From JAIRVZ01 sp031553755 (GTDB lineage: Bacteria; Bacteroidota; Bacteroidia; Bacteroidales; Azobacteroidaceae): a DNA stretch of 64,000 bases. Location of the stretch: assembly GCA_031553755.1 (NCBI GenBank), contig JAVBKZ010000034.1:62001-126000 (forward strand). The letters run 5' to 3'. Positions 38,501-46,282 of this stretch are shown here, one piece after another; positions within the stretch are counted from its first letter, which is position 1; each line of letters begins with the position of its first letter. Made by a program: the position numbers and the translations under genes. A model generated the notes under the pieces. The model saw only the letters and a list, made by a program, of their open reading frames with translations, did no database searches and was not told the origin of the DNA.

Positions 38501-39577
38501 TATGATGCTAAGCATGGAATAGTAGATCAACAGGAGCCAAGTTCGGCAAGCCAGTCATTGCTTTATTCCTTGCTTGATAAGCTGGGGCAAGCAAATAACA
38601 TTATGATATATTCCCGCCCTGGAGCTTGGGCAAATATTCGGATTTCCAAAAACAATATTGTGTCTAACGGTACAAAAATGGTGATTGACGAATTGACTTT
38701 TGAATTGCAATACGATTTTACTCAACGTCCGATTAATAATCGTAATTTGGATGTTTATGCGGGTGATGTAGAAAAAAGTGATATTTCTCTTTCCCCGTAT
38801 ATTGAAATGTCAAAATCCGATAAAAGTGGACGAGCCAACGGAAGAGGGCTTTTGTATAGGACTTATAACAAAGGTACATCTGTAAATCTTGAAGCTCCAG
38901 GAGAATACGGCCGTTATAAGTTTGTAAATTGGACAAACCGTTATGACGAAACAGTTTCAACTAAAGCTTCGGTTATGGCAAATATGGATAATGACACTTA
39001 TTTGAAAGCTAACTACAAATACATGGGGCCCATTTTAAGTGTTGTGGATACTGTGTATGTCAAACAAGAGACAGGTGTCGCTGCTCTTAAAGTAGAAAAT
39101 AAAGGTTCTGAAGAAATGGAGTGGAGTTCTACTTGCAATGATTCTTGGTTGAAAATTTCAAGTGGTAAAGAGGGAATTGATACTGATTTTATTACATTTG
39201 AATTTGATGCAAATTCTTCTGAAAAACGAAGAGTTGGTTCATTGACAATTACTGCTCCTGAAACCGAGAAATATTCAAAAATTGTTTATGTTGTTCAATC
39301 ATCTGAAATACATAATGGAATAAACAACCTCTCCTTAGAAATAGAGCCTGATATCTATTATGATCCTATTCGTAATTGTTATTTTATTGATTTAAAAAGA
39401 CAATCAGAAAAAATCGAGATTGAAGTATTCTCCATAACTGGACAATTGATTGCCCAAAAATATTTATATAATGAATCATCTTGTAGTATTGATTTAGCAC
39501 ATTGTAACAATGGAGCGTATTTGGTAAAATTGAAATCTAATGGAGAATCATTTGTTCATAAGGTTTTGAAAAGATAA
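35534..39577 (+). CDS. Large exported protein: beta-rich N-terminus, coiled coils around a hydrophobic segment, BACON domain, T9SS type A domain
   Basis: 1347 residues from an ATG at 35534, signal peptide 1-19 (LYAQ). Residues ~50-170 form a beta-sandwich (LQIGAIPNQTVWHEGDITVG). Residues ~200-290 are beta-strand repeats, ~295-360 a Gly/Asn-rich loop region (TPGNGGNGGLL), and ~400-590 long helices with strong heptads. Residues ~592-640 form an Ala/Gly-rich hydrophobic stretch (VAPVVCSIVPGVGTAVGMAI). A second coiled-coil block (~715-850) and a beta-rich part (~880-1150) follow. A BACON domain (~1172-1250, SVVDTVYVKQETG) and a T9SS C-terminal domain (~1265-1347, EVFSITGQLIAQKY) end it. Long helices bracketing a glycine-rich hydrophobic hairpin are reminiscent of alpha-helical pore-forming toxins; that is a structural inference, not a family assignment. 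Sorting through T9SS places it on or outside the cell. Confidence 0.75.
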   Translation: MKRLLLIGIILAIIHDLYAQTESTQRDKMMVSSLLGYSLAVQDVSVDNYKITANQLVPINVELDTMPRLQIGAIPNQTVWHEGDITVGFYVLTDTLQAENVSLSYSIDSTPEGKIVFNEQTGRFKYFPDKFDVKPFTVTFRAETTDKLIVQDVVFTLMPTTPPEYAAFGVEPLKPMPESTDDYTIVAQTIQRNVQFNNSLKDTVRSFSITGKELVFDSQIQNKLRYLNGRSDIYELNLFAEKVIVREALHLPQTKLTIYAKELVFEDVLGQEKASINTSPEMIDILSDNNGINGADAGDITLYIQDYKQSVPCKRFILVGGKGQNVPWTTQQTNRTPGNGGNGGLLTSTIDVSEFCDAIHGSAGIQIDDNTQIVGTGNAGNDGSFVLYEKEFTWLHPNLISAVVKQAKDAYLNIYNGYTNDVFSKYTQRIEDLKNSDEWAELSEEIQMELNNAENEMQAVMYRIGQNLDYFGNPVGWVPMLSFEVNKLAFEQEIEKAIRVMYLSYWLKNVEGSNEQRINACSEAIKLVKQDLMDNKDFVNQLVRLIPELQDEATALEQQIDELILRIEQKTQELLAHAKDNVKKQNRYNKISGVLSAVAKVAPVVCSIVPGVGTAVGMAISTAVTAGNTALSMATNASDTYGYANAVGGFVDSASGFLGSGGFSNITNALNKIDISSLGSSASTVEDAYKTINGTVGPLVNSIEKLHKTFAQSSTPSDQVQAELNKLKAESKEYQALIAESEVLNAKKEQLLQKLASTFENITTTSVNIQNNIVAIDGLGRDVFNNNSKRDLRAMQYLDGMERRAKERLLKYHYYMGKSYEYRLLKPYTAELNLSAMMNRFVTIAEANPQKTALDAQDFQNLKAIYEEQLSTVTANILDEYNTNRPEVTTPIRFTLTENDISELNSNRDIILNIFERGMVPPNHENARIVNFKIHDIKAHLEGNQNPSFANFELLLEHSGRSMMRKNGEIYWFDHINTQNQNPIVWGITYDAKHGIVDQQEPSSASQSLLYSLLDKLGQANNIMIYSRPGAWANIRISKNNIVSNGTKMVIDELTFELQYDFTQRPINNRNLDVYAGDVEKSDISLSPYIEMSKSDKSGRANGRGLLYRTYNKGTSVNLEAPGEYGRYKFVNWTNRYDETVSTKASVMANMDNDTYLKANYKYMGPILSVVDTVYVKQETGVAALKVENKGSEEMEWSSTCNDSWLKISSGKEGIDTDFITFEFDANSSEKRRVGSLTITAPETEKYSKIVYVVQSSEIHNGINNLSLEIEPDIYYDPIRNCYFIDLKRQSEKIEIEVFSITGQLIAQKYLYNESSCSIDLAHCNNGAYLVKLKSNGESFVHKVLKR

Positions 39578-39590
39578 AATTTTCTCCTTT

Positions 39591-39623
39591 AAAAGAGACT
39601 TTCTAATAAGGAAGTCTCTTTTT
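39591..39623 (+). terminator. Rho-independent terminator after the exported operon
   Basis: AAAAGAGACTT (39591-39601) pairs with AAGTCTCTTTT (39612-39622) around a 10-nt loop and runs into T6. It closes the operon 34603-39577. Confidence 0.85.
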
Positions 39624-39638
39624 TGTATAGTGAATAAC

Positions 39639-39669
39639 CTTGCACATTCAAAAACAATATTTACATTTG
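39639..39669 (+). promoter_or_regulatory. Promoter of the HU-related gene
   Basis: CTTG (39639-39642), a 19-bp spacer and TACATTTG (39662-39669) fit the Bacteroidetes -33/-7 consensus, giving a leader of ~26 nt before the ATG at 39702. Confidence 0.75.
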
Positions 39670-39701
39670 TAGTGAATTATTAACTAAAACACAATTAAAT
39701 T

Positions 39702-40088
39702 ATGGCAGTCAGCTATGTTGTTGTACCTAAAGCTAATCCTTTAGACAGGAATGCTCAAAAGAAGTTTTATGCTCAGGCTAAGAGCAGAAGTGAATTAACC
39801 TTCAGAAAGTTAAGTAAAGAAATTGCAGAAGGTTCTACCACCGTAAGTGATACAGATGTATTAGCTGTTCTTAATGATTTGACTAAGATTTTGAAACGCC
39901 ATTTGGAAAACGGAGAAATTGTTCGTTTTGGTGATTTTGGTACTTTTCAAGTTGGTATCGGTAGCGAAGGTGCAGAAACCGAAGATAAGTTTCATGTATC
40001 GCTGATTAAAAGCGCGAAGGTAATGTTTCGTCCGGGGCTGGATTTGAAAGAAATGCTTGCCACTTTGAAGTACGAAAAGATTAGGTAA
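39702..40088 (+). CDS. HU-family DNA-binding protein (Bacteroidales HU-related histone-like type)
   Basis: 128 residues from an ATG at 39702. MAVSYVVVPKANPLDRNAQKKFYAQ is the characteristic start of the Bacteroidales HU-related family (longer than classical 90-residue HU). The HU-like beta-arm region follows: NGEIVRFGDFGTFQVGIGSEG, then KVMFRPGLDLKEML. Basic residues and the GDFGTF turn fit DNA bending and nucleoid packing. It is monocistronic, with its own promoter and a very strong terminator. Confidence 0.93.
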   Translation: MAVSYVVVPKANPLDRNAQKKFYAQAKSRSELTFRKLSKEIAEGSTTVSDTDVLAVLNDLTKILKRHLENGEIVRFGDFGTFQVGIGSEGAETEDKFHVSLIKSAKVMFRPGLDLKEMLATLKYEKIR

Positions 40089-40108
40089 AAATTGCAAGAG
40101 TAAATTTT

Positions 40109-40150
40109 AAAAGCTGCTGTCCTTTTACAGAAAAGGACAGCAGCTTTTTG
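40109..40150 (+). terminator. Strong rho-independent terminator of the HU-related gene
   Basis: AAAAGCTGCTGTCCTTTT (40109-40126) and its perfect complement (40131-40148) flank a 4-nt loop. An imperfect extra copy of the right arm (AAAAGGATAGCAGCTTTC, 40153-40170) follows directly, perhaps from a past duplication. Confidence 0.85.
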
Positions 40151-40240
40151 TTAAAAGGATAGCAGCTTTCAGACTCACCTCCACCCACCTACTCGCTTCT
40201 GTTAAATAGAATTTATTTTAACATTGTTTTCTATACAACG

Positions 40241-40274
40241 AAACCTGCTAAGGATTAAAAACTTGGCAGGTTTT
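40241..40274 (+). terminator. Second terminator-like hairpin upstream of the ART-like cassette
   Basis: AAACCTGCTAAG (40241-40252) pairs with CTTGGCAGGTTT (40262-40273) with one mismatch, and T4 ends the right arm. It overlaps the -33 box (TTTG, 40272-40275) of the next promoter, so it also shields the cassette from read-through. Confidence 0.65.
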
Positions 40275-40304
40275 GCATTATTTGTATAGGATTTTTTACC
40301 TTTG
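40272..40304 (+). promoter_or_regulatory. Promoter of the ART-like three-gene cassette
   Basis: TTTG (40272-40275), a 21-bp spacer and TACCTTTG (40297-40304) match the Bacteroidetes consensus exactly. The leader to the ATG at 40346 is ~35 nt. Confidence 0.8.
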
Positions 40305-40345
40305 CATTAATCAGTAGAGTTGTAACTATCGAATATAAATCGAAA

Positions 40346-40831
40346 ATGAAAGTATATCACGGAACAAATACGGTAATAGAGAAACCTCAAATTATCAATC
40401 GTTTCAAAACGCTTGATTTTGGTGAAGGGTTTTACACTACAGAGAATGAAATTCAAGCGAGAGATTTTGCAATAAAAGTTTGTGAACGAAGAAATCCGTC
40501 ACTTTTTCCTGTTGTAAATTGTTATAAGTTTAGTGAGGATTTGGAAAAATTTACCGTACTTGTATTTGATGCACCGGACGAAAAATGGCTGGACTTTGTT
40601 GTTGAACGAAGAAAAGGGATTGCTTTAACAAAAAAGTACGATTTAATAATTGGTCCGGTGGCCAACGATGATGTTTTTGGTACGATCATTTTGTACGAAT
40701 CAGGGCAGTTAGATAAAGAAAGTGCCATTAAAAGATTCAAAGTGAAAAAATTGTATAATCAAGTGGTGTTTTGTAACGACTCCGTTTTAAATTATCTCTC
40801 TTTTACCAACTCATATAAAGTAGAAAAATGA
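40346..40831 (+). CDS. DUF3990-type ADP-ribosyltransferase-like protein, putative toxin
   Basis: 161 residues from an ATG at 40346. MKVYHGTNTVIEKPQI has the YHGT His of the ART fold. LDFGEGFYTTENEIQARDFA has the Tyr-containing beta-strand (FYTT). YNQVVFCNDSVLNYLSF resembles the last conserved strand of DUF3990 proteins, with a Gln in place of a catalytic Glu or in addition to one elsewhere. DUF3990 is, to my knowledge, grouped with ADP-ribosyltransferases, but no biochemical function is assured. The gene overlaps the next by 4 bp (ATGA), and that gene overlaps the third in the same way. This arrangement fits a toxin with co-translated small partners. No signal peptide; acts in the cytoplasm. 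Confidence 0.8.
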   Translation: MKVYHGTNTVIEKPQIINRFKTLDFGEGFYTTENEIQARDFAIKVCERRNPSLFPVVNCYKFSEDLEKFTVLVFDAPDEKWLDFVVERRKGIALTKKYDLIIGPVANDDVFGTIILYESGQLDKESAIKRFKVKKLYNQVVFCNDSVLNYLSFTNSYKVEK

Positions 40832-41076
40832 AAGATAACAACCAAATATCGGCTCTTTTAGGCGTTTGCATTATTCCGCAAGTTATTGAGGAGATAAAAG
40901 GATTTTATGATAATGACGAGGAACTTGCCATAAAAGAATTTTATAGATCAATGCTATTTGATAAATTGCAAAACTCTCAAACAGGACTTTGGCATTTGAG
41001 CGCTAAAACGCTATCTCAACTGTTTTTGACAGAAGTAAGTGGGCTAACAATCGAATATCCGGAGGAACAATCATGA
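40828..41076 (+). CDS. Small partner 1 of the ART-like protein
   Basis: 82 residues, starting at an ATG that overlaps the TGA of the ART-like gene by 4 bp. The sequence contains EFYRSMLFDKLQNSQTGLW and HLSAKTLSQLF, a pattern I have seen in small proteins next to DUF3990 genes, perhaps a divergent DUF3791-like fold. It has a mixed helical, acidic character without DNA-binding or membrane motifs. Probably an antitoxin or adaptor for the 161-residue protein; this is inferred from gene order only. Confidence 0.7.
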   Translation: MKDNNQISALLGVCIIPQVIEEIKGFYDNDEELAIKEFYRSMLFDKLQNSQTGLWHLSAKTLSQLFLTEVSGLTIEYPEEQS

Positions 41077-41267
41077 GTAAAGAAAATGATTTTTTAATAT
41101 TTGTAGTTGAATATTACCGCAACAAGAAAAAATTGTCAGGAAAAGAGGTAATTGCGTTATTTAATAAATATAATATATGGGCTTTGGCAAAAAAATCGTA
41201 TTTTGTTTGGCACATAGAATCACCCGAAAATTTTGTGCGGGAAATAGATAGTTATATGTATTCGTAA
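41073..41267 (+). CDS. Small partner 2 of the ART-like protein, DUF3791-like
   Basis: 64 residues, ATG overlapping the previous TGA by 4 bp. FLIFVVEYYRNKKKLSGKEV followed by IALFNKYNIW, then VWHIESPENFVREIDSYM, matches the DUF3791 pattern (a helix, an SGKEV turn, then Tyr/His and a C-terminal helix). DUF3791 proteins often accompany DUF3990 proteins. The cassette ends 6 bp before the convergent mrp gene. Likely antitoxin or recognition partner. Confidence 0.75.
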   Translation: MSKENDFLIFVVEYYRNKKKLSGKEVIALFNKYNIWALAKKSYFVWHIESPENFVREIDSYMYS

Positions 41268-41273
41268 ATGAAT

Positions 41274-42377
41274 TTATCTCACCTCCACCCGTTTAGTCGC
41301 CTCCATGTTTTTGTTACGGTATTCCACTTGTTCCACTACTTTTTGAGCTAAATCGGCGAATGCTTTTCCTGTGATAGAGTCTTCATTTAGGGCAACGGGT
41401 TTTCCTTCGTCTCCTCCTTCGCGAATGCTTTGTACGATAGGGATTTGTCCCAATAGAGGAATATTCATTTCTTCGGCTAAACGCTTACATCCTTCTTTTC
41501 CGAAGATATAATATTTGTTTTCAGGAAGCTCTGCCGGAGTAAACCAAGCCATGTTTTCAACTAAACCAAGTACGGGAATATTTACTTTTTCTCCTACAAA
41601 CATGTTGATTCCTTTTCGGGCATCAGCTAAAGCGACTTCCTGAGGCGTACTTACAACTACTGCTCCGGTTATGGCAAGTGTTTGTACCATAGTGAGATGA
41701 ATGTCACTTGTTCCCGGAGGAAGGTCAATCAAAAAATAATCTAATTCTCCCCAATCGGCATCGGCAATCAGTTGTTTTAAGGCGTTGCTTGCCATATTTC
41801 CCCGCCAAACCAAAGCGTTGTCTTTGTCGACGAAAAATCCTATCGACAAAACTTTCACTCCATAACTTTCTTCGGGAACAATCAAATCACGCCCTTCCAT
41901 ATTTTTTAATACAGGACGAGCATCTTCGAGATTAAACATTTTAGGCATGGATGGTCCGTAAATATCCGCGTCGAGTAGCCCTACTTTATAACCGGCTTTG
42001 CTTAATGCTACGGCTAAATTGGCAGCTACCGTACTTTTCCCGACTCCTCCTTTTCCGGAAGAAACCGCGATGATATTTTTAACTTCGGGTAATAACTTGT
42101 CCGGTTCGGGACGAGCTATTTGTTTAGTGATGATGTTGATGTTTCCTTTGATGTCAACATCTTCGCCAACGTACGTCAATATCGCTGTTTCGGCGGCCTT
42201 GACTACCGATTTGATAAATGGATCGTTTGGCTTTTCGAATAGGAGGGAAAACGAAACTTTGTTTCCCTCTATCCGAATATCATCTTCAAGCATGCCCATT
42301 TCCACAATGTTCTTACCCGTTCCCGGATAACGAACATTGAGCAGGGCGTCTGTAATTAATTTGGGGTATAATGCCAT
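41274..42377 (-). CDS. Mrp/NBP35 family ATPase, iron-sulfur cluster carrier (ApbC-like)
   Basis: The ATG at 42377 gives MALYPKLITDALLNVRYPGTGKNIVE, the usual Mrp N-terminus, 5 bp after the nrdJ stop; an ATG five codons upstream overlaps nrdJ. 367 residues. An N-terminal MIP18-like domain (~1-90) is followed by the deviant Walker A SSGKGGVGKSTVAANLAVAL (~107-126) and DADIYGPSMPKMF. LIDLPPGTSDIHL and STPQEVALADARKGI are further family motifs. It binds and transfers [4Fe-4S] clusters using ATP. Probably co-transcribed with nrdJ. Confidence 0.95.
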   Translation of the reverse strand: MALYPKLITDALLNVRYPGTGKNIVEMGMLEDDIRIEGNKVSFSLLFEKPNDPFIKSVVKAAETAILTYVGEDVDIKGNINIITKQIARPEPDKLLPEVKNIIAVSSGKGGVGKSTVAANLAVALSKAGYKVGLLDADIYGPSMPKMFNLEDARPVLKNMEGRDLIVPEESYGVKVLSIGFFVDKDNALVWRGNMASNALKQLIADADWGELDYFLIDLPPGTSDIHLTMVQTLAITGAVVVSTPQEVALADARKGINMFVGEKVNIPVLGLVENMAWFTPAELPENKYYIFGKEGCKRLAEEMNIPLLGQIPIVQSIREGGDEGKPVALNEDSITGKAFADLAQKVVEQVEYRNKNMEATKRVEVR

Positions 42378-42382
42378 AAAAA

Positions 42383-44929
42383 TTATCCGCATTTAGAATT
42401 ACCGCAAGTTGTACATCTCAAGCAACCTTCTTGGAATACAAGTGTTTCGTTTCCGCAACTCGGACATTTTTGCCCTTTGGCTTCCACTCCGTCAATCACA
42501 TATTTCTTCAAAGCGCGTTCCACACCGTTTTTCCATGTGTTGATAGATTCGCTGTTGAGTTCCAATCCTTGCACCAATTTGATAACTTGTTCGATTGGCA
42601 TTCCATATCTCAATACGCCGGAAATCAGTTTGGCATAATTCCAATATTCGGGATTAAATTTATCGGATAATCCTTCGATGGTTGTTTTATATCCTCTTTT
42701 ATTGGCGTATTGGAAGTCGTAACGTTTGTTTCCGTGCTCATCTACATTTTTGATGATTGTTCCGGATGTAATATTTTTAGGAAGAAATATTCCTTCATCT
42801 TCGTCATTGATTCCGGTAAAAATTTCATACGGATGTCCGTTGATTTTTCCCACGAAAGCAATCCATTTTTCTTTGTTATTTTGGAATTTAACAATGTCGG
42901 TTTCTAATTCACGTGGACGTTTCGCTACGATTTCATTTACTTCGATACAATTACAGTCTTTTTTCTTCTTTTCTTCCGGAGAATCGGCAGCAATCAATAC
43001 TCCGCTACGAGAACCGTCACGGTAAACAGTACATCCTTTGCATCCCGATTTCCAAGCTTCGATATATAGCTTATTTACCAAATCTTCTTCTACATCGCCC
43101 GGAAGATTAATCGTAACGCTAATCGAGTGATCGACCCACTTTTGTATCCGGCCTTGCATTTTTACCTTTTGTAACCAGTCCACATCGTTCGAAGTCGCTT
43201 TATAATAAGGTGATTTAGCTACTAACTCATCAATTTCTTCCGAGCTGTATTTTTTAGAAGTAGGATATCCGTTGGCTTCCATCCATGTTACGAACTTATG
43301 ATGGAAAACAATATATTCTTCCCAAGCGTCACCGCTTTCATCGATAAAATCAACTTTTACAGAAACGTCGTTAGGATTCACTTTGCGGCGGCGTTTATAG
43401 ACAGGAAGAAAAACAGGTTCGATACCCGATGTTGTTTGTGTCATCAAACTGGTTGTTCCGGTTGGTGCAATCGTTAAGCAAGCGATATTACGACGTCCGT
43501 ATTTTACCATTTTTTTATAAAAATCAGGATCTTCCGCTCTTAAACGATTGATAAACGGATTGTTTTCTTCTCTTTTCGCGTCATAAACTTCGAAAGCGCC
43601 ACGTTCTTTTGCCAATTCTACAGATGAAGCATAAGCGTTCAACGCCAATATTTTTTGGACTTTTTCCGAAAAATCAACAGCTTCTTCCGATCCATATCTT
43701 AGTCCTAAAGCTGCTAACATGTCTCCTTCAGCAGTAATGCCAACTCCTGTACGACGTCCTTGTAGGGTTTTTTGTCTGATTTTTTGCCAAAGCGCTCTTT
43801 CAGAAAGCTTTACATCTTCTTGCTCTGGATCGCTGTCGATTTTTTCTAAAATCAAATCGATTTTCTCAGATTCAAGATCAATGATGTCGTCCATAATCCT
43901 TTGCGCCAAAGCGACATGCTTTTTGAATAAATCAAAATCAAAATGAGCGTCTTGCTTAAAAGGATTTACTACATAAGAATATAGATTGATTGCTAATAAA
44001 CGACAACTGTCATAAGGACAAAGAGGAATTTCTCCGCAAGGATTGGTGGATACGGTTTGAAATCCTAAGTCGGCATAACAATCCGGCACAGATTCTTTGA
44101 TGATTGTATCCCAAAATAAAACTCCGGGTTCGGCTGAACGCCATGCGTTGTGGACAATTTTTTTCCACAAGTCTTCCGCGTCAATTTCTTTTACACACCA
44201 AGGATCGTCAGAACCAACCGGATATTGTTGGAAATAAGGTCTTTTTTCTATTGCAGCCCTCATGAACTCATCATCGATTTTGACGGAAACATTAGCCCCT
44301 GTTACCTTTCCTTCCGACATTTTGGCGTCAATGAAAGACTCTGAATCTGGATGTTTGATGGAAACGCTTAACATCAAAGCTCCACGACGTCCGTCTTGGG
44401 CTACTTCTCGGGTTGAGTTGGAGTAACGTTCCATAAAAGGGACCAATCCGGTTGAAGTCAACGCCGAATTTTTTACCGGAGAGCCTTTAGGACGAATATG
44501 CGACAAGTCGTGTCCTACACCCCCTCTGCGTTTCATCAATTGCACCTGTTCTTCGTCTATTTTGATAATAGCTCCGTAAGAATCAGCTCTTCCATCGATT
44601 CCGATTACAAAACAGTTCGATAAAGACGCGACCTGAAAATCATTTCCGATTCCCGTCATTGGGCTTCCTTGGGGAACGATATATTTGAATTTGTCAAATA
44701 AATCGTAAAGTTCTTTTTCTGATAAAGGATTGGCATATTTCGACTCGATTCGAGCCACTTCTTTTGCCAGACGTTTGTGCATGTCATCGGGAGATTTCTC
44801 ATAAATATTTCCGAATGCGTCTTTTAACGCATATTTGTTGACCCAAACTTTAGCGGCCAACTCGTCTCCCGTAAAATAATCCAATGAAGCCTGAAACGCT
44901 TCATCGAAAGAATAAGTTTGTCTTTCCAC
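42383..44929 (-). CDS. nrdJ: Adenosylcobalamin-dependent (class II) ribonucleoside-diphosphate reductase
   Basis: 848 residues. The start is a GTG at 44929: MERQTYSFDEAFQASLDYF matches the family N-terminus and no in-frame ATG lies just upstream. The substrate-site STNPCGEIPL (~295-304) has the thiyl-radical Cys; SLSNCFVIG near residue 105 has the first redox Cys. The C-terminal CPSCGNETLV, then CLRCTTCGNSKCG, is a zinc ribbon with the shuttle Cys pair. It makes deoxynucleotides without oxygen, using vitamin B12 coenzyme. No cobalamin riboswitch was recognised upstream. Confidence 0.96.
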   Translation of the reverse strand: MERQTYSFDEAFQASLDYFTGDELAAKVWVNKYALKDAFGNIYEKSPDDMHKRLAKEVARIESKYANPLSEKELYDLFDKFKYIVPQGSPMTGIGNDFQVASLSNCFVIGIDGRADSYGAIIKIDEEQVQLMKRRGGVGHDLSHIRPKGSPVKNSALTSTGLVPFMERYSNSTREVAQDGRRGALMLSVSIKHPDSESFIDAKMSEGKVTGANVSVKIDDEFMRAAIEKRPYFQQYPVGSDDPWCVKEIDAEDLWKKIVHNAWRSAEPGVLFWDTIIKESVPDCYADLGFQTVSTNPCGEIPLCPYDSCRLLAINLYSYVVNPFKQDAHFDFDLFKKHVALAQRIMDDIIDLESEKIDLILEKIDSDPEQEDVKLSERALWQKIRQKTLQGRRTGVGITAEGDMLAALGLRYGSEEAVDFSEKVQKILALNAYASSVELAKERGAFEVYDAKREENNPFINRLRAEDPDFYKKMVKYGRRNIACLTIAPTGTTSLMTQTTSGIEPVFLPVYKRRRKVNPNDVSVKVDFIDESGDAWEEYIVFHHKFVTWMEANGYPTSKKYSSEEIDELVAKSPYYKATSNDVDWLQKVKMQGRIQKWVDHSISVTINLPGDVEEDLVNKLYIEAWKSGCKGCTVYRDGSRSGVLIAADSPEEKKKKDCNCIEVNEIVAKRPRELETDIVKFQNNKEKWIAFVGKINGHPYEIFTGINDEDEGIFLPKNITSGTIIKNVDEHGNKRYDFQYANKRGYKTTIEGLSDKFNPEYWNYAKLISGVLRYGMPIEQVIKLVQGLELNSESINTWKNGVERALKKYVIDGVEAKGQKCPSCGNETLVFQEGCLRCTTCGNSKCG

Positions 44930-45338
44930 GACTGTTTTTATTAAAATGTTATTGTTGTTTAGCGAAACTAAGAGTGTATTTTTTTATCCCTATATCAACG
45001 CGATCAAAAATCCGACTGCAATATTACAGATTCATTTTAAAATCTCCAAACAAACAATAGAATAAATGTATAAAATGTTTATAATTTTCTATTTTATTTT
45101 TTAAATAATTGATTATTAGTAGATTAATTTTTTGTAATGGCTAAAAAGTTTTCCAAAATGAAAATTTATTATAAATTAACAATTCGGATATTGTTGAAAA
45201 TGAGATAAGAAAAATGTGTGTTTGTAATATTTTTTTTGAAAAAATGAATCCTTTATGGAAACATCAAAAAAAGTTTTTTATTTTTGTTCCCGATAATTAA
45301 TCAAAACAATTTTTTAATCATTAAAACCATCTATTTTC
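44930..45338. other. Gene-free AT-rich gap between divergent nrdJ and Rpn genes
   Basis: 409 bp, strongly AT-rich. The only element I can support is a -7-like box TATTTTTG (45279-45286) for the Rpn gene, without a good -33. No cobalamin-riboswitch box, tRNA, ORF or palindromic repeat was seen. Confidence 0.5.
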
Positions 45339-46274
45339 ATGGAAGAGTTATGTTTAGAAGGGATGAAGTACTTGAATCCCCTCACAGATTACGGATTTAA
45401 ACGCATTTTCGGGTCGGAAACTTACAAAGAGTTATTAATTGATTTACTCAATGAACTGATTCATGGGCAGGGAAAAATCATTAACCTCAATTATTTGACA
45501 ACAGAACAATTGGAACAAAGAGAAACCGACCGGAAAGCAGTTTTCGACATTTATTGCAAAACCGATTGTGACAAGTATTTTATCGTTGAGTTACAGAAAG
45601 TACGACAAGCGCATTTCAAGGAAAGAAGTATCTATTACTCTACTTTTCCGATTCAATCGCAAGCAGTCAAAGGGAAATGGAATTTCCAGTTAAGCGCAGT
45701 GTACACTATTTCCATTGTGGATTTTATCTTGTTTGAGAATGATGAAAACTATTTCCATGATGTGATGCTGATAGAAAAACAAACGGGTGAAGTATTTTAT
45801 GACAAGTTAGTATATAAATACTTGGAATTGCCTAAATTCACAAAAGAATCATCCCAACTTGCAACAAATTTCGACCGTTGGGTGTATTTATTGAAGAAGT
45901 TGCCCTCATTTGAGAACCGTCCGCCGGAATTGCAAGGCAGGGTTTTTGACATGTTGTTCAAGGCGGCTGAGATTTCACAATTAACAACAAAAGAAATGGA
46001 AGAATACAAGAAAAGTATAACGGAATATGCCGATGTTCAGGACGCCATACTTTATTACGAGCAAAAAGGTCGTGATGAAGGTTTTTCTGAAGGTGTAGAA
46101 AAAGGCATAGAAATTGGCGTTGATAAAGGTCGTGAAGAGGGTGTAGAAATTGGCATTGAGCAAGAAAAAATTCTAATGGCTCAAAATTGTATAAAAGAGG
46201 GGCTTTCTCTTGATGTGATATCGCGTCTGACAGGTTTTTCTCCAGAACAAATAAGATTATTAGAAACAAGATAG
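45339..46274 (+). CDS. Rpn family recombination-promoting nuclease/putative transposase (PD-(D/E)XK)
   Basis: 311 residues from an ATG at 45339. Residues ~8-40 (MKYLNPLTDYGFKRIFGSE) are the family start. AVFDIYCKTDCDKYFIVELQ holds the nuclease Asp and the E-x-Q motif of PD-(D/E)XK transposase-like proteins. The C-terminus carries a degenerate repeat of EGVEKGIEIGVDKGREEGVE type, also usual. Rpn proteins cleave DNA and raise recombination. No terminal inverted repeats were seen around it. A truncated relative is left at 32071. It stops 8 bp before the nitroreductase gene. Confidence 0.9.
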   Translation: MEELCLEGMKYLNPLTDYGFKRIFGSETYKELLIDLLNELIHGQGKIINLNYLTTEQLEQRETDRKAVFDIYCKTDCDKYFIVELQKVRQAHFKERSIYYSTFPIQSQAVKGKWNFQLSAVYTISIVDFILFENDENYFHDVMLIEKQTGEVFYDKLVYKYLELPKFTKESSQLATNFDRWVYLLKKLPSFENRPPELQGRVFDMLFKAAEISQLTTKEMEEYKKSITEYADVQDAILYYEQKGRDEGFSEGVEKGIEIGVDKGREEGVEIGIEQEKILMAQNCIKEGLSLDVISRLTGFSPEQIRLLETR

Positions 46275-46282
46275 AAGAAATT

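Noticed and set aside
44930..45338. Cobalamin riboswitch upstream of the B12-dependent reductase
   Set aside because: No B12-box-like sequence or matching fold was recognised on the minus strand.
45339..46274. Rpn gene as part of an insertion sequence with terminal repeats
   Set aside because: No inverted ends or target duplication found around it; the protein family does not need them.
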